From positions 215,258-279,257 of the forward strand of contig JAHQIW010000708.1 of the NCBI GenBank assembly GCA_019055375.1: 64,000 nucleotides of DNA. The letters run 5' to 3'. This DNA comes from Parelaphostrongylus tenuis. Taxonomy: Eukaryota > Nematoda > Chromadorea > Rhabditida > Metastrongylidae. How positions within the stretch are numbered: position 1 is the first letter of the stretch; each line of letters begins with the position of its first letter. Positions 37,124 through 48,100 of this stretch are shown piece by piece. A program made the position numbers and the translations under genes. The notes below the pieces were generated by a model, which was not told the DNA's origin, ran no database searches, and was given only the letters and a program-made list of their open reading frames with translations.

Positions 37124-38054
37124 CATAAACATGCATATATAAGTGAGAAGATTACTTTCTTTTCTAACTCCACGTATGTTCTGATCTGAAGATCACAGCA
37201 AAACTCGCGCAAACTGCGTTGTGCTGAATACATGTCGGGTGTTTTGTGGTACTAGCCTTATCTATTAGTGTGAAATCTGGTGAATGAAGTTTTGATGTAG
37301 TCTGTTCAGCAATGTCTTATCGTTATCTCTGCCTGAAATATTTACTGTAAGTACTGATTTTTTTTAGGCAAAAAATCGGTGTGGTTCACATGTTGTCCAA
37401 GCGGCGTTAGAAAGCAGCTCACTTAGTGTCACTGTCAAAGAGAAACTGATAGCAGCTTTTGAGGTCAGTTGCTTATTAGCGTTGAGTTGTTGTTCTGTTA
37501 TTGTCAGTTTTCTTTCTTTGTCCTGACTTGGGGAGGATGTATGAGACATTTCTTTCAAGTTTTATCATCTAGAGATGCCTACAGAAACACTAGACTTATT
37601 CATATCGTTTTACTATTGCAAAAGTGAATGCAATAGAAAGAAGTGTGGTAACATTTGCAAATGTTTTCATGCTTAGGATGACTGGGAATCTCTTATTTCG
37701 GACGTCTATGGCAGCCATGTTTTTGAGTCGATCTGGAACTGTTCACTTTTTAATGTGAAACGACGTCAGGATTTGATGAAAAAGCTCGTGCCTATTCATG
37801 TAAGTGAAGAAAATGGCAAATCAGTAAATGGAGTATGCACTTTGGGACGATTTTTAGTGCGTCCAAACACTTATTGGACATGGAATTCTCATTGTCTCTG
37901 TGTCAATCGGTTTTAATAGGTTCTCTGTTTTCAGAATGACTCCAAGTTCTGGAAATTTGCCATGTTACGTTGTGATATGTATCTATTTCGGAAGGACCGA
38001 AAAGCTTGGGTTGAGAAAATGAAAAAATCACTAAAACAGTCAGAAAGTCAATGA
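32195..38054 (+). CDS. nop9: NOP9-like Pumilio-repeat ribosome biogenesis protein
   Basis: Fourteen exons, in-phase except for exon 10: 32195-32449, 32507-32666, 32725-32823, 33642-33796, 33857-33982, 34407(or 34392)-34512, 34578-34700, 34796-34908, 34982-35059, 35125-35373, 36361-36456, 37368-37463, 37677-37799 and 37935-38054 (TGA), about 632 residues; human NOP9 has 636. NOP9 is a nucleolar RNA-binding protein needed for 40S maturation. The first 85 residues are basic and Arg/Gly-rich. Pumilio-type repeats follow: FGSSQYGANLFLSRL, ATHPSGNFPLQRL (human: AAHPIANFPLQRL), NRCGSHVVQAALESS, VYGSHVFESIWN, then the family-typical tail RKDRKAWVEKMKK. Exon 10 is in frame to HLLKW at 35307, then meets TAG at 35320. 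The continuation DTAMLEGISSLTLEEIVNF lies in the next frame from 35307, and the junction to exon 11 does not keep phase. This is a sequencing error, a missed splice or a real lesion. The start of exon 6 is uncertain because a SINE precedes it. Confidence 0.87.
33085..33274. repeat. Foldback MITE copy in nop9 intron 3
   Basis: Contains CATTGTTAGACGCAGCACAT and GATCCACGGTTTT, matching the element at 17457-17667, and a second half GTTTCCAACCCCCAGCGTGC in reverse. It lies in the third intron of nop9. Confidence 0.65.
33386..33510 (+). repeat. SINE-A copy, plus strand, partial
   Basis: Starts ATGTGGCGTAGTGGTTAGAG, the A-box head of SINE-A, then a decayed B box (AGTTCAATGG), and continues to GCAGCACTGACTTGATAC, which matches the reversed body of other copies. 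Only the tRNA-proximal part remains. It lies in nop9 intron 3. Confidence 0.7.
34262..34385 (+). repeat. SINE-B-like copy in nop9 intron 5
   Basis: ACTAGTGCAGTGATTAGCAT (A-box-like), then GCGGGATCAACTCGAGCCC (B-box-like), then the tail TTATCACTCAGCATTTTTGA and GGTTACAACAACATAAT. It ends right at the start of exon 6 and may have supplied or disturbed its acceptor. Confidence 0.6.
35400..36300 (+). repeat. Dispersed repeat D copy in nop9 intron 10
   Basis: 35430-35600 (GCGATTTGCAGGTGGCTTGT, TTCCGTTATTTAATTGGGGT, GATGCTCCATGATTTTTCTA) matches the copy at 2885-3240. The rest of the intron, including an acceptor-like TTTTTTTCATTTCAG at 36155-36169 without a usable exon, is unassigned. Confidence 0.5.
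37080..37121. repeat. (AT)n microsatellite
   Basis: About 40 bases of uninterrupted AT dinucleotides in the eleventh intron of nop9. The two long minus-strand frames over it are low-complexity artefacts. Confidence 0.95.
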
Positions 38055-38318
38055 TGCCAACTATCTGTTGTTTATGGTTGTTGAATTGTTGTTGTTATGG
38101 ATTGTATTTTTCAATATTTTACTACCTTATCGGTGTTAAGAAATATATTTCCATCAATTTTCAATTATTTGCGAGGCTTAGAACGCCTTTATGGATTTTT
38201 ATTCCGGAAGGGGGTTGATGAAGATGAAATTTCTCCCGTTTTCATATTTCCCCTATTGATGTCTTATAGGTTTTGATCGATATGTGACGAGAAGCTGCTA
38301 AATTATTGAACATATATA

Positions 38319-38324
38319 AATAAA
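38319..38324 (+). terminator. Polyadenylation signal of nop9
   Basis: AATAAA lies 265 bases after the nop9 stop codon, the first canonical hexamer downstream. The 3' untranslated region would be about 280 bases. Confidence 0.55.
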
Positions 38325-38339
38325 GTTTTCATCGTTATC

Positions 38340-39140
38340 TGTTAGATCCACTGAGATGCTGCACTGTTACAACTTTTATGTGTGTCCACCACCTCTACTT
38401 GAGGTTAGAAAATGCTTCTTATCACTTTCATATCATTCAGACGCTCAAGAGCGTTAATGAATTACAGTAGTAAATGCATGCTTTTTGGTTCGATTCCCCA
38501 TTTGGTGAAAAAGGACCCTGCCCTTTTGGGTTTAACAGATTGGTATCCGAACTGTCGGGGAGTATCTGTTTCCAATCCACAAAGTCTAACGAATGACTTT
38601 ACGTCGAAGACTTGTGAATGCTCTTGTAGAACTTTCCAGAATTCTGAAGGAAACTGATTATGACATATAATGGGATTTGATTAATAGAACAAAATCATCA
38701 AGTTACAACCGAAGTAGCCTGAAGGTCCAGGAAGCTGTGGCGGAAGTCGGAAAAGAACTGAATCAAGAAAGCGGTGGACCTGTCAGGATATGTGACATCG
38801 TGTTATGGAAGTTCCAAAAAACAAGACATTATGCTCACGAATCCTGAATCGTCTTAAAGGAGCAATGGGGAGCGTGGTCTATGTGCACCGTTATTCCACT
38901 TTTTTTTACAGTAGTCAATTTTTTCGTCGGACCTGAAAAAAGTAGAGATCACTGGTTTATCTTTTTGAGACTACTGTAATATTGTTCAGCTCTCAGTAAG
39001 GAGAGAATAAAAAATACCATAAACTAGAAAGCTTTCGGAGAGCGAAATTTGACGGGATTGCAACTGGACACTAGCGTCCACCCGGAATTGGATGTGTTAA
39101 GGTGCTCGCGGCATTCTCGTGATATTTTGATAATAGATTT
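38340..39140. other. No gene recognised
   Basis: The frame 38412-38657 contains no known domain. Nothing repetitive was noticed. Confidence 0.4.
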
Positions 39141-39285
39141 AACCCTTTCGATACCGTGGCCCACGACGACAGCGTGCCATTGTTAGACGCAGCACTCGGA
39201 GTTGTAGATGCAGTGGAAGTGGAGGAGACCGTCCATAGTTGCCAGTTAGAGATGCAGAGGCCGTAGATTTACGGTCCCGAAACAG
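39141..39285. repeat. Foldback MITE copy, shortened
   Basis: Contains GTGCCATTGTTAGACGCAGC, GAGGAGACCGTCCATAGTTG, CCAGTTAGAGATGCAGAGGC and ACGGTCCC, in the order of the right half of the element at 17457-17667. The left half is mostly missing. Confidence 0.7.
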
Positions 39286-40536
39286 ATAATCGGAATATAC
39301 TAACCGATGATAAGGCGACATTTCCCCTGAAAGGTTCTATATGGCGTTATGTGCTATGCCTTAAACTACGTTTGCTTGATACATTACATGGTTTGAGGAA
39401 TTTTGTGGTGTTACGCCAAGTCGAGACAGCCGCCCTAACTAACGGAATCGGAGTTCAACTATTCGTCTTCCTTGCGCAGTTTTGCTTCTATTATTGATAA
39501 AAGTAATAAAAAAGAGAAACAGCTAGAATGTTCCGGTTCTTTTCCATTACCAGGTAGGGAAGTTCCGTTTCTATTGCGTTATCAGGCATAGAATGATGAA
39601 TTGACCTTTTTCGCTGGGCAAGAACGTTTCATAAGAGTTTTAGTAACTGCTTGAAGGAGTATATCTCGGATAACTATTGTAGATGTTTGTTTTTCAAAAG
39701 GCTATTTTATGGCGCTGTAGCGCTTGTAATAAAATTATGTTTTACACCCGCCGCGCGCTTTCACTATTATGACGCTTATATTTCGCTGGAAACGCGAAAG
39801 TATGTGAACGTACAGAGGAAATCTTCAAGTATCTAAGTCATACGTTTTGTCTGGAGTTTTTTTTTCAAAGCGGAGAAAAATTCTGAATTCAACTACAAAA
39901 ACCGTACTCCACGTGTGAATCGCGCTTTGTCGATTCACAGCCACTACCCACCTTAGCGACAAGCAATGTTCGGCGTATGTTAATCACATCTTACTTTCCT
40001 TACTACACTGCGGCGTTTGTTTCTGTTTACAGAAAATAGGCACAGCATTAGAATCGTCGATACCTACGCTATCAGATGAGTGCTTACAGTTTTATGGAAG
40101 ATACGCGTCCTTGACACAAATCTTCTCTTTTTGCTACAGCGCTGTAAAAAAGTCTTGCTAAAAAGTAAACGCACTGTTGAACTCCTAGAGATTTACGCTA
40201 TCGAAAACATCACCTATGTATGAGGAAAGAGTTTTTTTCCAGCTAAATATAACCGTAATAATAATAAAAGCTACCAACGCGTTTGAAACAATCTTGTTTC
40301 GAATGCTAAAGCGCCATAAGAACCCTTTTTCAAGAAACAAGCACGTACAGCCCCCGTGATAACTCTCCCGAGATATGAGCTTTTGAATAATTACTAAAAC
40401 TCTTATGGAAAGTTTTTGTCCAGAGAAAGAGATTAACTCTTCATTTCCTGCCCGATAACGGATTTCGATTGATAATTCTTTCTGTTCGTAATACTCCTGT
40501 CACTGTGTGCTCTCATATTTGATTGGTCATGAATTC
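39286..40536. other. Dispersed repeat D fragments, no gene
   Basis: Pieces at 39600-39960 (TTTCATAAGAGTTTTAGTAA, GCGCTGTAGCGCTTGTAAT, AAATTATGTTTTACACCCGC, GGAAATCTTCAAGTATCTAA) match 16610-16700 and 51890-52130. Near 40140 there is TACAGCGCTGTAAAAAAG and near 40380 TTTTGAATAATTACTAAAAC, reading as a reversed copy of the same family. Confidence 0.45.
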
Positions 40537-40830
40537 CAAAAAAAAAAGATAAATGATGAAGTTCTTCCCATTGATCAGCCCCTAAGGGATACGCAGTGTA
40601 TACGACTCAATTCGTCCATCGTAAGTATGACTGAATGCGTATGTGGCTTTTAAAATGACTCGCAGTGACTACCGGTGTATTGAGTGAGTGAACTGTTCTC
40701 CCAGACTAATCTAGTTCCACTTTACCCACCCCGGAAGGATGGAAGGCTTATTGAACCATGGGAGCAGGATCGAACCATCGACCACGAATGGGTCGCAAGG
40801 CTCCTCTAACCACAGCACCACCACACGACT
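40537..40830 (-). repeat. SINE-A copy, diverged full length
   Basis: Begins on the plus strand with AAAAGATAAATGATGAAGTT and CCCATTGATCAGCCCCTAAG and ends with CTCTAACCACAGCACCACCA. It aligns along its length with 23510-23808. The B-box region reads GATCGAACCATCGACC on the plus strand. Confidence 0.8.
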
Positions 40831-41089
40831 TTTAAATGAAAATCGTTATGTGTCTTCCATACATGTGAGGCCGATATTTACTGGGTAGCGCAGTGATAAA
40901 GACACTTTGCATTGCGAAAGTGGTTATTGGTGCAGTGTCAGGCGTCGGACAACCCAAATCCCTTATTCTTCCAAAGTCTAGAAAATGGTTTTACCCACTT
41001 ACATAGGAACAACAAAACAGTGGCTTGGCAAATCGCCACCTTTCAAAGATCATTGCATAGGCTGAATATGGCATGCAAACACCTCTGCT

Positions 41090-41365
41090 TCACTGAGAAT
41101 AGTGGATAAGTGGTGTATCTCTCGCGGCTTTATTAATGCTTTTTGTAATCATTGTATTGAACTGCCCAATGGTTTTATCAAAAAAAAAATTAATTGGCAG
41201 AATGATTACCAATGTAATCAATGTCATTGATATGCGAACAATTGCTGGGTAAAGACTGGATGCCTTCTTCCCACAAATAATGAGGCCAGCGACCAAAGAT
41301 GTCGCTAGAGTCACTTTTGAGATCGCCGTAGTTCTTAGATTTTCTCCAGGCAAATCCTGCTTCAA
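41090..41365 (-). CDS. Unrecognised 91-residue hydrophobic frame
   Basis: I do not recognise this frame. It reads from 41365 to a stop at 41090 and has two hydrophobic stretches (TLATSLVAGLIICG and TLITLVIILPINFFF) separated by a short polar piece. It has no splice partner I can identify, and the region lacks the repeat families seen around it. It may be an exon of a small membrane protein, a decayed repeat, or chance. Confidence that it is coding is low. Confidence 0.2.
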   Translation of the reverse strand: MKQDLPGENLRTTAISKVTLATSLVAGLIICGKKASSLYPAIVRISMTLITLVIILPINFFFDKTIGQFNTMITKSINKAARDTPLIHYSQ

Positions 41366-41879
41366 GGCACGAAAGAAAAGATAATGTGATGGAGCAAACA
41401 GGGCTATACGGTGGACGTGCGACCGTGATCCAGCCCAGTTATTCCAAAATGTGGCGAGTCGACATTGTAATTTGAAGTCGAACTTTATCCCAAAGAAAGC
41501 GACACTAAGTCGTTCGGGACGTTTCTCGCATTTCTAGGGCCAACTTCCGGAGTTGTTTTCTGTAGACATCGAGATTGACTGTTTGCTTGATGCCGAGCAA
41601 TTTCCAGAACAGCATCCCCACCATTTTCATAAAAGCGAGAGCTTAATCTTCCGATCATGGAGCCCTGGGCTTTGGTTGATGTGGCGGGTCCTTGCCAAGA
41701 GATCTCTCTGGCTCTATCCCTGGCATATCTATACCCCCTAACTAAAGTTACTAGCACATCCCCTAACACACTACAGCATTTTGGCAAAACCCTGGTTTGA
41801 AATAGAGGAAATAAAACTCGATGAAAATATAGTACGAGACAAATTATGGGACAACTCATGAACAACGATGATAAGTAAT

Positions 41880-42010
41880 ATGGTAAACCCTGAGGTTTAG
41901 TCCGGAGTTGAATCCGCATTTCACCCAAGCTGGGACCGCGTGCTGCCATTACACTACCGGAACCATCGCTGTGCTTTCACCCTTACTTCGCCATATTTCA
42001 TCGTAGCCCT
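41880..42010 (-). repeat. SINE-B copy
   Basis: On the minus strand: GGTTCCGGTAGTGTAATGGC (A-box-like), then ATGCGGATTCAACTCCGGAC (B-box-like). The plus-strand side has TCGCCATATTTCATCGTAG, as at 16140. It lies just upstream of the ankyrin gene. Confidence 0.65.
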
Positions 42011-42175
42011 TTTATATCGTTTAAATGTTGATTCATTTGTTTGCAGATTACGATCTATCTCTATATCATTGTGAGCCGTAGAAATGTAATCATGTCAGTC
42101 ACTCTTTGGCAAGTTCTGGAATGTATGGCATGATCGCATGCGATCTATGAAATGAACGTTCTCTCAGCGATGTAG

Positions 42176-45100
42176 TCAAACATTGATGGAACTAGTGCCG
42201 CCGCGTCGGGAGGGGGACAAGTTATAATTGACTCGTTTCCGACTACGAGATGCGGCCTGATAGGTGAGTAACATTGATTTCTTTTAATCATCTTTTTTCT
42301 CAAGAGATTCGTGTTGGCCTAGACTACGAGTGATACGACACATCAGAATTGTTACAAGGTCTGCGTGCTTGTGGTACGAAGCATAAAGTAATGAGAAAAT
42401 AGATTATTTCATGAAGAAGCACTGAGCGGATTTGAGTTTTCGGGTAGACGGCTGATCCCCTTTAATGGAATTTCTGATAAATTGAAAAAATACGGTTTTC
42501 ATCTGGATGTAGTAACAGTTGAAAAGAAGCTAACTTCATAATCATTGTAAGATGGTACAAAAGTTTAAGGTAACAACAAGAAAACTCAATAAAGCTATTC
42601 TATACCTAAGAGCACAGATTTTCTTAGTAATGAGATAAGTGATTTACTATATCTGGTCGCTAGTTTGATCACGTATACTAAGCCTCCGGAGCTTGCGAAA
42701 TGGTTCAGATTTTTTCTGAGAGGTTACAAATATTGTCTTGATTTGTCTTTGGGCCCACGGAGGTCACTGCTTAAGCCAAGCGTGCAATTGTTCATCTTTA
42801 TCATGTCATGAACAGAGTTGAAGATCCCCTTCAAATTACATGACCGTTAACATATTTCAGAACATCGACTAGCACTTCCTCTTCAGTTATGTGTATAGCT
42901 CTTAATGATACCAAAGGTAGTCACCAGATGATTACATATCATAGCAGTCAAAATAAACATGTGCTGATAGAGAAGCTAAAATCTTATAGTCATTTATTTA
43001 CATTTCTAATGTTCGTTAGAGAATTTACAGTGATTGGAAAAGGGTATGCAAATAAGTAATCGTAATAAAACTGTACTAATGTAGATAAAGAAGTTAAATA
43101 AGATTTGGTGATGCTTATGTGATTAAATGACTGTGTTTGCATTCAGTTGAAGTTCAGTGTGTTTTCAGAACAAACAATTCTCCGATCGTCGACGAACCCA
43201 ATCATCAATGCGAAGATGCGGTACGGGCAGCTCGTCTGGCACATTCCATCTGTTTGTCTCGTCTACCGAATGAACAAATTCTGATCCGAGATGAACTCGG
43301 TGAAACTGTCATGCATCGAGTTATCAGAGAACGGGACTACAATTCCGCCAAGTACGGTATGAGTAGCTCAGCGATGATCCAATGGTCCATAACCTTTTCC
43401 GGGGCGCGTGCTAAGCAATCGCACCACTGACGTCTGTTTATCCACCACTCTTTATATACGGTGCAACGTATCTATATGTCAGCAACAAACCGTCAACGGT
43501 TTGACCCGGCAAGCCATATTGGCATTGATCCCAGTTACGCTCACACATATTGTATATATGTGATCAACATGATTATTTTTGTTTAACCGCTTTATTTAGC
43601 AGTGGTTCAATGTTAATAACATACCCAATAATGTTGAGCTACTGCTAAAAAAGCAGGTAAACAAAAAGAATCACGTTGATCAAATAAATCCAATATCTGT
43701 TAGCGTAACTGGGATCAAGGCCGATTTGGTTTGCCAGGCCAAAGCGTTGACGGTTGCTGACAGACTGATGCGTTGTAGCTCAGAAAGAGTGGTGAAAAAA
43801 CAGGAGTCTGTTGAGCAACTGGTTGGAACGCGCCCCCGGAAAGGGTGAAATGCGAGTTCGATTCCCGTCTGACGTCGAAGTTTTGCACATCACCAAAAAT
43901 TATTGGATATATGACTAGCATCATACAACTCCCAAGAAAGCAGTCAAATGAAAAGAATCATGCCATACCATAGCCGTTCGCATGCGCGCACACATTTCTG
44001 CAGCTCAGCAAAAAATCCTACAGTAGTTATTGGGTTACGGTTGAGCGATAGATGAAATAGCTGCGAGCACGTACTGTCTAACGAAAAATATGGGAATAGT
44101 TCTAGGAGACAACTGAGCAGAAGTCATGTATCTGTACAACAATGAATAGTATTGAGAGACACTTGATTTGATTTTTCAATGTTTATTTTAGTCAACTAAA
44201 ATTTGATAGTATAACCTATGAATGTTTTGCTTTTTTTTTGAAAAAATTCTCTATATTTACTCAATCACAGGAGAAATTGACGTTTCAGTGGACTTTTTGA
44301 AATCTCTTTCTTACGTTTTTGTTTCGAATTGTTTGAGTTACTACAGATACCTACTGTTTACTATCTGCTCAGCATCAATTCTCAGCGCAGAGATTGATGT
44401 TGCTGTGTCATTATCATCATTGTTCTATTATTTTGACACATTTAAAACTATATGTGCTGTCTAGTTTTTATTTGTTTATTTTACAAGAAACCAAGAAACC
44501 AAAAACAATTTATCGTGCGGATCTCAGCCAGAATTACATTCTCCGTCTCAACGACGGTCTTTGAATTTGCGAGGGATCAACAGCTGCTGGAGTACGTGTA
44601 GCTCAGTGGTTAACGGCTTCTGGAATTCACGCGATTTTTAGCAATTTAATCCGTTTCCCACGGCTTAATCAAATTAACACCAATTCAATAGCCTCTACGG
44701 CTGAACATTACGTTCTTTATCTTTCATTGTTACAGTTTCCCATCAAATATCATTTGGTGTGGATTCGTTAGCATTGAATTTTTCACTTATGTTCGGAACA
44801 GGTTGATCACATTTCCCAACAGCTCACACAATGTTTATTCAACTCTTTGCCCACTAACGTGCCGTCGCGCAGTGAATGCGCTTGAGTCGAAGAAGAAATT
44901 TGTGCAACTTTGATGAATGACATTTTTAAGGCTGACGGCACTTATCGAACGTGAAATACATGAAATATACGCTGATGGCTAGCATTACACAGTATTTTCT
45001 CTAGTAACTCATAAGAAAAGCTTTGCATAACTTGCTGAATTAAACATAGTCGATTTTCCTCTACACATATGGCTGAACTCCAAGGTTATTCAAACATTAT

Positions 45101-48100
45101 AGAGCACTTCTTGCATATTCAGTAACAGTACATAACCGCATTAATACTGTCGTTGTCGCAACTGCTGCTGAGTATGTTAGTCAGAGATACCGCGTAATAC
45201 ATGCATACCTCTACAGTTTAACGCCAATCGTGTAAAATAGCGCAGCCGCTGATTAGAGTACCACCTAGTCTGCTGACAGATTTATTAGTTTATAGCTGTT
45301 TTTTGATAAACTAGATCCCTGGACTGATGTAATTAAGTTGATTCGAACAGCTGACGTTTCAACAGATTCTGCCTTCTCTAGAGCCTAGAGAGATCACATT
45401 GTCTACAAACTAATAAAGTGCCTTCAATAATGCAGCAAATAAGCACCCAGCTTAGATTTCAGTCGGATTTACAAGATAATTTTTCATACGCTCACTACTT
45501 TCTATGAGTCTTCCGCTCTGGCCCACGTGGAGACCAACTGTGCAGAGTTCACTGGTCTGCCAATACATAGCTCATATCAAAATGTATTGGTCTTGTATTA
45601 CTGCGTCAAATCGCGTGTGGCAACGAGGAATTCCTCGCTGCGGTTCATTTCTGGATTCGTGGTATTTATCCAGAATGCTGTGAGAAGTGAGAATCTTACA
45701 CGTTGAGGTTCCACATTCTTGTGGGAGGATAGTGAGTTCTGCTTTAAATTTTTCTTGTCTTGTTTGTGTGTCTTACGCGAGTCTAGTGGGGTATTTGGCT
45801 TAGAATTAATCTTGCCGCCTAGGTACTTTTTCCGTACGGACACAGAGTAGCCGACGCGTATGTCTGATGTATTTGTAAGGTGCACGCTGCACACTTTGCC
45901 GTTGAGACATATTATGGAGTTTTGCGTTCTACATATACACTCATACAAACAGCTGTGAATCAGCTGGTGCCCCGAAAATTTCGGTGATGTTTCAATCATC
46001 GTAGTGTCTCTGTAAGCATACCTTTCTTCAATGGCGTTCTATAGCTATACTTATTTCATCTGGAAGAAGTATTAAGAATACCTTATTTCGACTGAAAAAA
46101 TCTTTTCGGGCGCGTTATGTCCTCTAAACTTAGCGTGATTAGTTACATTTTCGAAGCTAATGGAAATGTTTATTTGCCAAGCCAATTTTAAAGGCTCTTC
46201 CTTCTTCTCTATTTCCGTAGATACACTGATTGCAGTTATTCAGGCGGCTTTTCGTAGGTCGGTTGTGGAAAGAGAGATAATGAATCAGTATGATCTTATT
46301 ACTTGGCTATCGATACCACTTGGTGACGACAATGATTAAGACACTATGAATATCCTGAGGAATCAATTGGTGTGCAAGTGCTTGTATGATTGTCTATTTA
46401 CAACGCAGGACTGCGCAATATTTTCAAACGGTAAAGTCAATGGTGACCTAAGTACGGGCAAAGTTAACAAAGTCTCTTTTAAAGCGTGAAGGGGCGAACA
46501 GATCGGCGAAAGAGTAGACTACTCTAAATCGGCAAAGAATATCTAGTCGATGAAGTCAAAGCTAAGCCAAATACCCACGAGCAGTGTATGGGTCACAGGC
46601 ACATAACTGGAAAGAATTTGAAGTAGAAGTCACTATCCACGAATAGGAATATAAAACTTCGGCGCTTAGGATTACAGAAGCTTTTTTATTAATCCCATGA
46701 ATCCATATATGAGTTTCAGGAAGGAGTGCGTTGTCTCCATGTGTGATTTGACATAATATATAGATTGATATTTGATGTACACAATTGGTTTCCACGTGGA
46801 CAATAAACTGGAAGATTCAAAGAAAGCGGTGCTTATGTTGGAAACTTTCTACCTGATACGGCTAAAATCTACCGTTTCTTCCGTCGTAGTAATGGATGTG
46901 CCTGGATAACTGTATTGTAGGCACCCTAGTTCAAACAGGATCTGAAGAAGAAGAAGAAATCCGCTGAAATATCAGCTTGCAAGCAAATTTTATCGTATAA
47001 ACCTCGTCATACATTGTTAGCGAAAGAATGTAAGATATTAAGCAACACCTGAGGCTAATAGATAGTTTGTTCGAAAATTATTTACTTGGTAGCCTGCTGA
47101 ACACGAACTTGCAGGCTTCTGCTACAGAAAGCGCCTGTTTTACGTGAGATGACATCGTTGACCGGTGAGACGCCTGCACATATCGCGATTGCCATGGGGG
47201 AACGGCAAATCGTTGAGCTCTTACTTTGTGGACAACTAAATGAAACGCTAAAGGCCGCTTTAACCAGGTTCTCTTTGATTTTATACAAGTTAAATCTTAG
47301 TTATCATAGTTAGGACTTTGCAAAAATTTATATAAGATGGTTAAGAAACTTCCAAAACTGTCTGCCTTTTTCATATTTTCATCTTCAGATTTTTTGATTT
47401 CTCTGTAAATTCATTTGGATCAAACCCATTCTGTCAATGATATCAATGCAATTCATGCATAAGTATTTGATTGGTCCGTTTTTATAAATAATGGAGTCGA
47501 ATCAGGATATCTTTGGTTAACTAATTCATTGTTTAATTTACTTTCGGCATTGTGTTTCCCTTAAATCTCCAAGAGGATTCTGCTATAAATACTTACGTCT
47601 TCATTAGCAACGTCCACATTTTGTTTGTGAAAGCTCTGAGATCGTTTCGCTTCCACATCATATCCCTTCCACTATGGCAAAACCGTGAACATTCGGCTGA
47701 TCATAGCTATATTCTCATAATTGATATCTGAGCCAAATTGTCATATGGTCTATTAAATGGGCTCTTCGCCAGCCCGATACATGTGTTGCGACCTGGATAG
47801 TCTCGTCAGTAGGACAGAACCTTTAGTTTTTTAGCCAATCTTCTGTGGGGGCTCCAATCCCCACACTAAGATTAGGCGAAAATGAACGACTTACACCACA
47901 CTGCTGTCAAGTGAAAATCACTGGAACAGCAGACCACATGACAAGTTGGCTCAGCTAACAATTATGAGATATACTGAAATTTGAGCGAGGTCTTAAGAAA
48001 AAACTTGAAGAGAACGGTATGATATAGCGATATTGTTCGGCAACAATGTTGCGAAATTTTTAGAGACATCAATGGTACATCTATTTTGACAGCAAGTATA

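Noticed and set aside
41485..41949. 154-codon minus-strand frame as a gene
   Set aside because: Its start lies inside the SINE-B copy at 41880-42010, and the remainder matches no family. It is probably an unclassified repeat.
44222..44464. 80-codon hydrophobic frame as an ankyrin-gene exon
   Set aside because: Joining the exon ending at 43356 directly to 46221 keeps phase and ankyrin text. The frame here has no usable donor and reads as chance AT-rich sequence.
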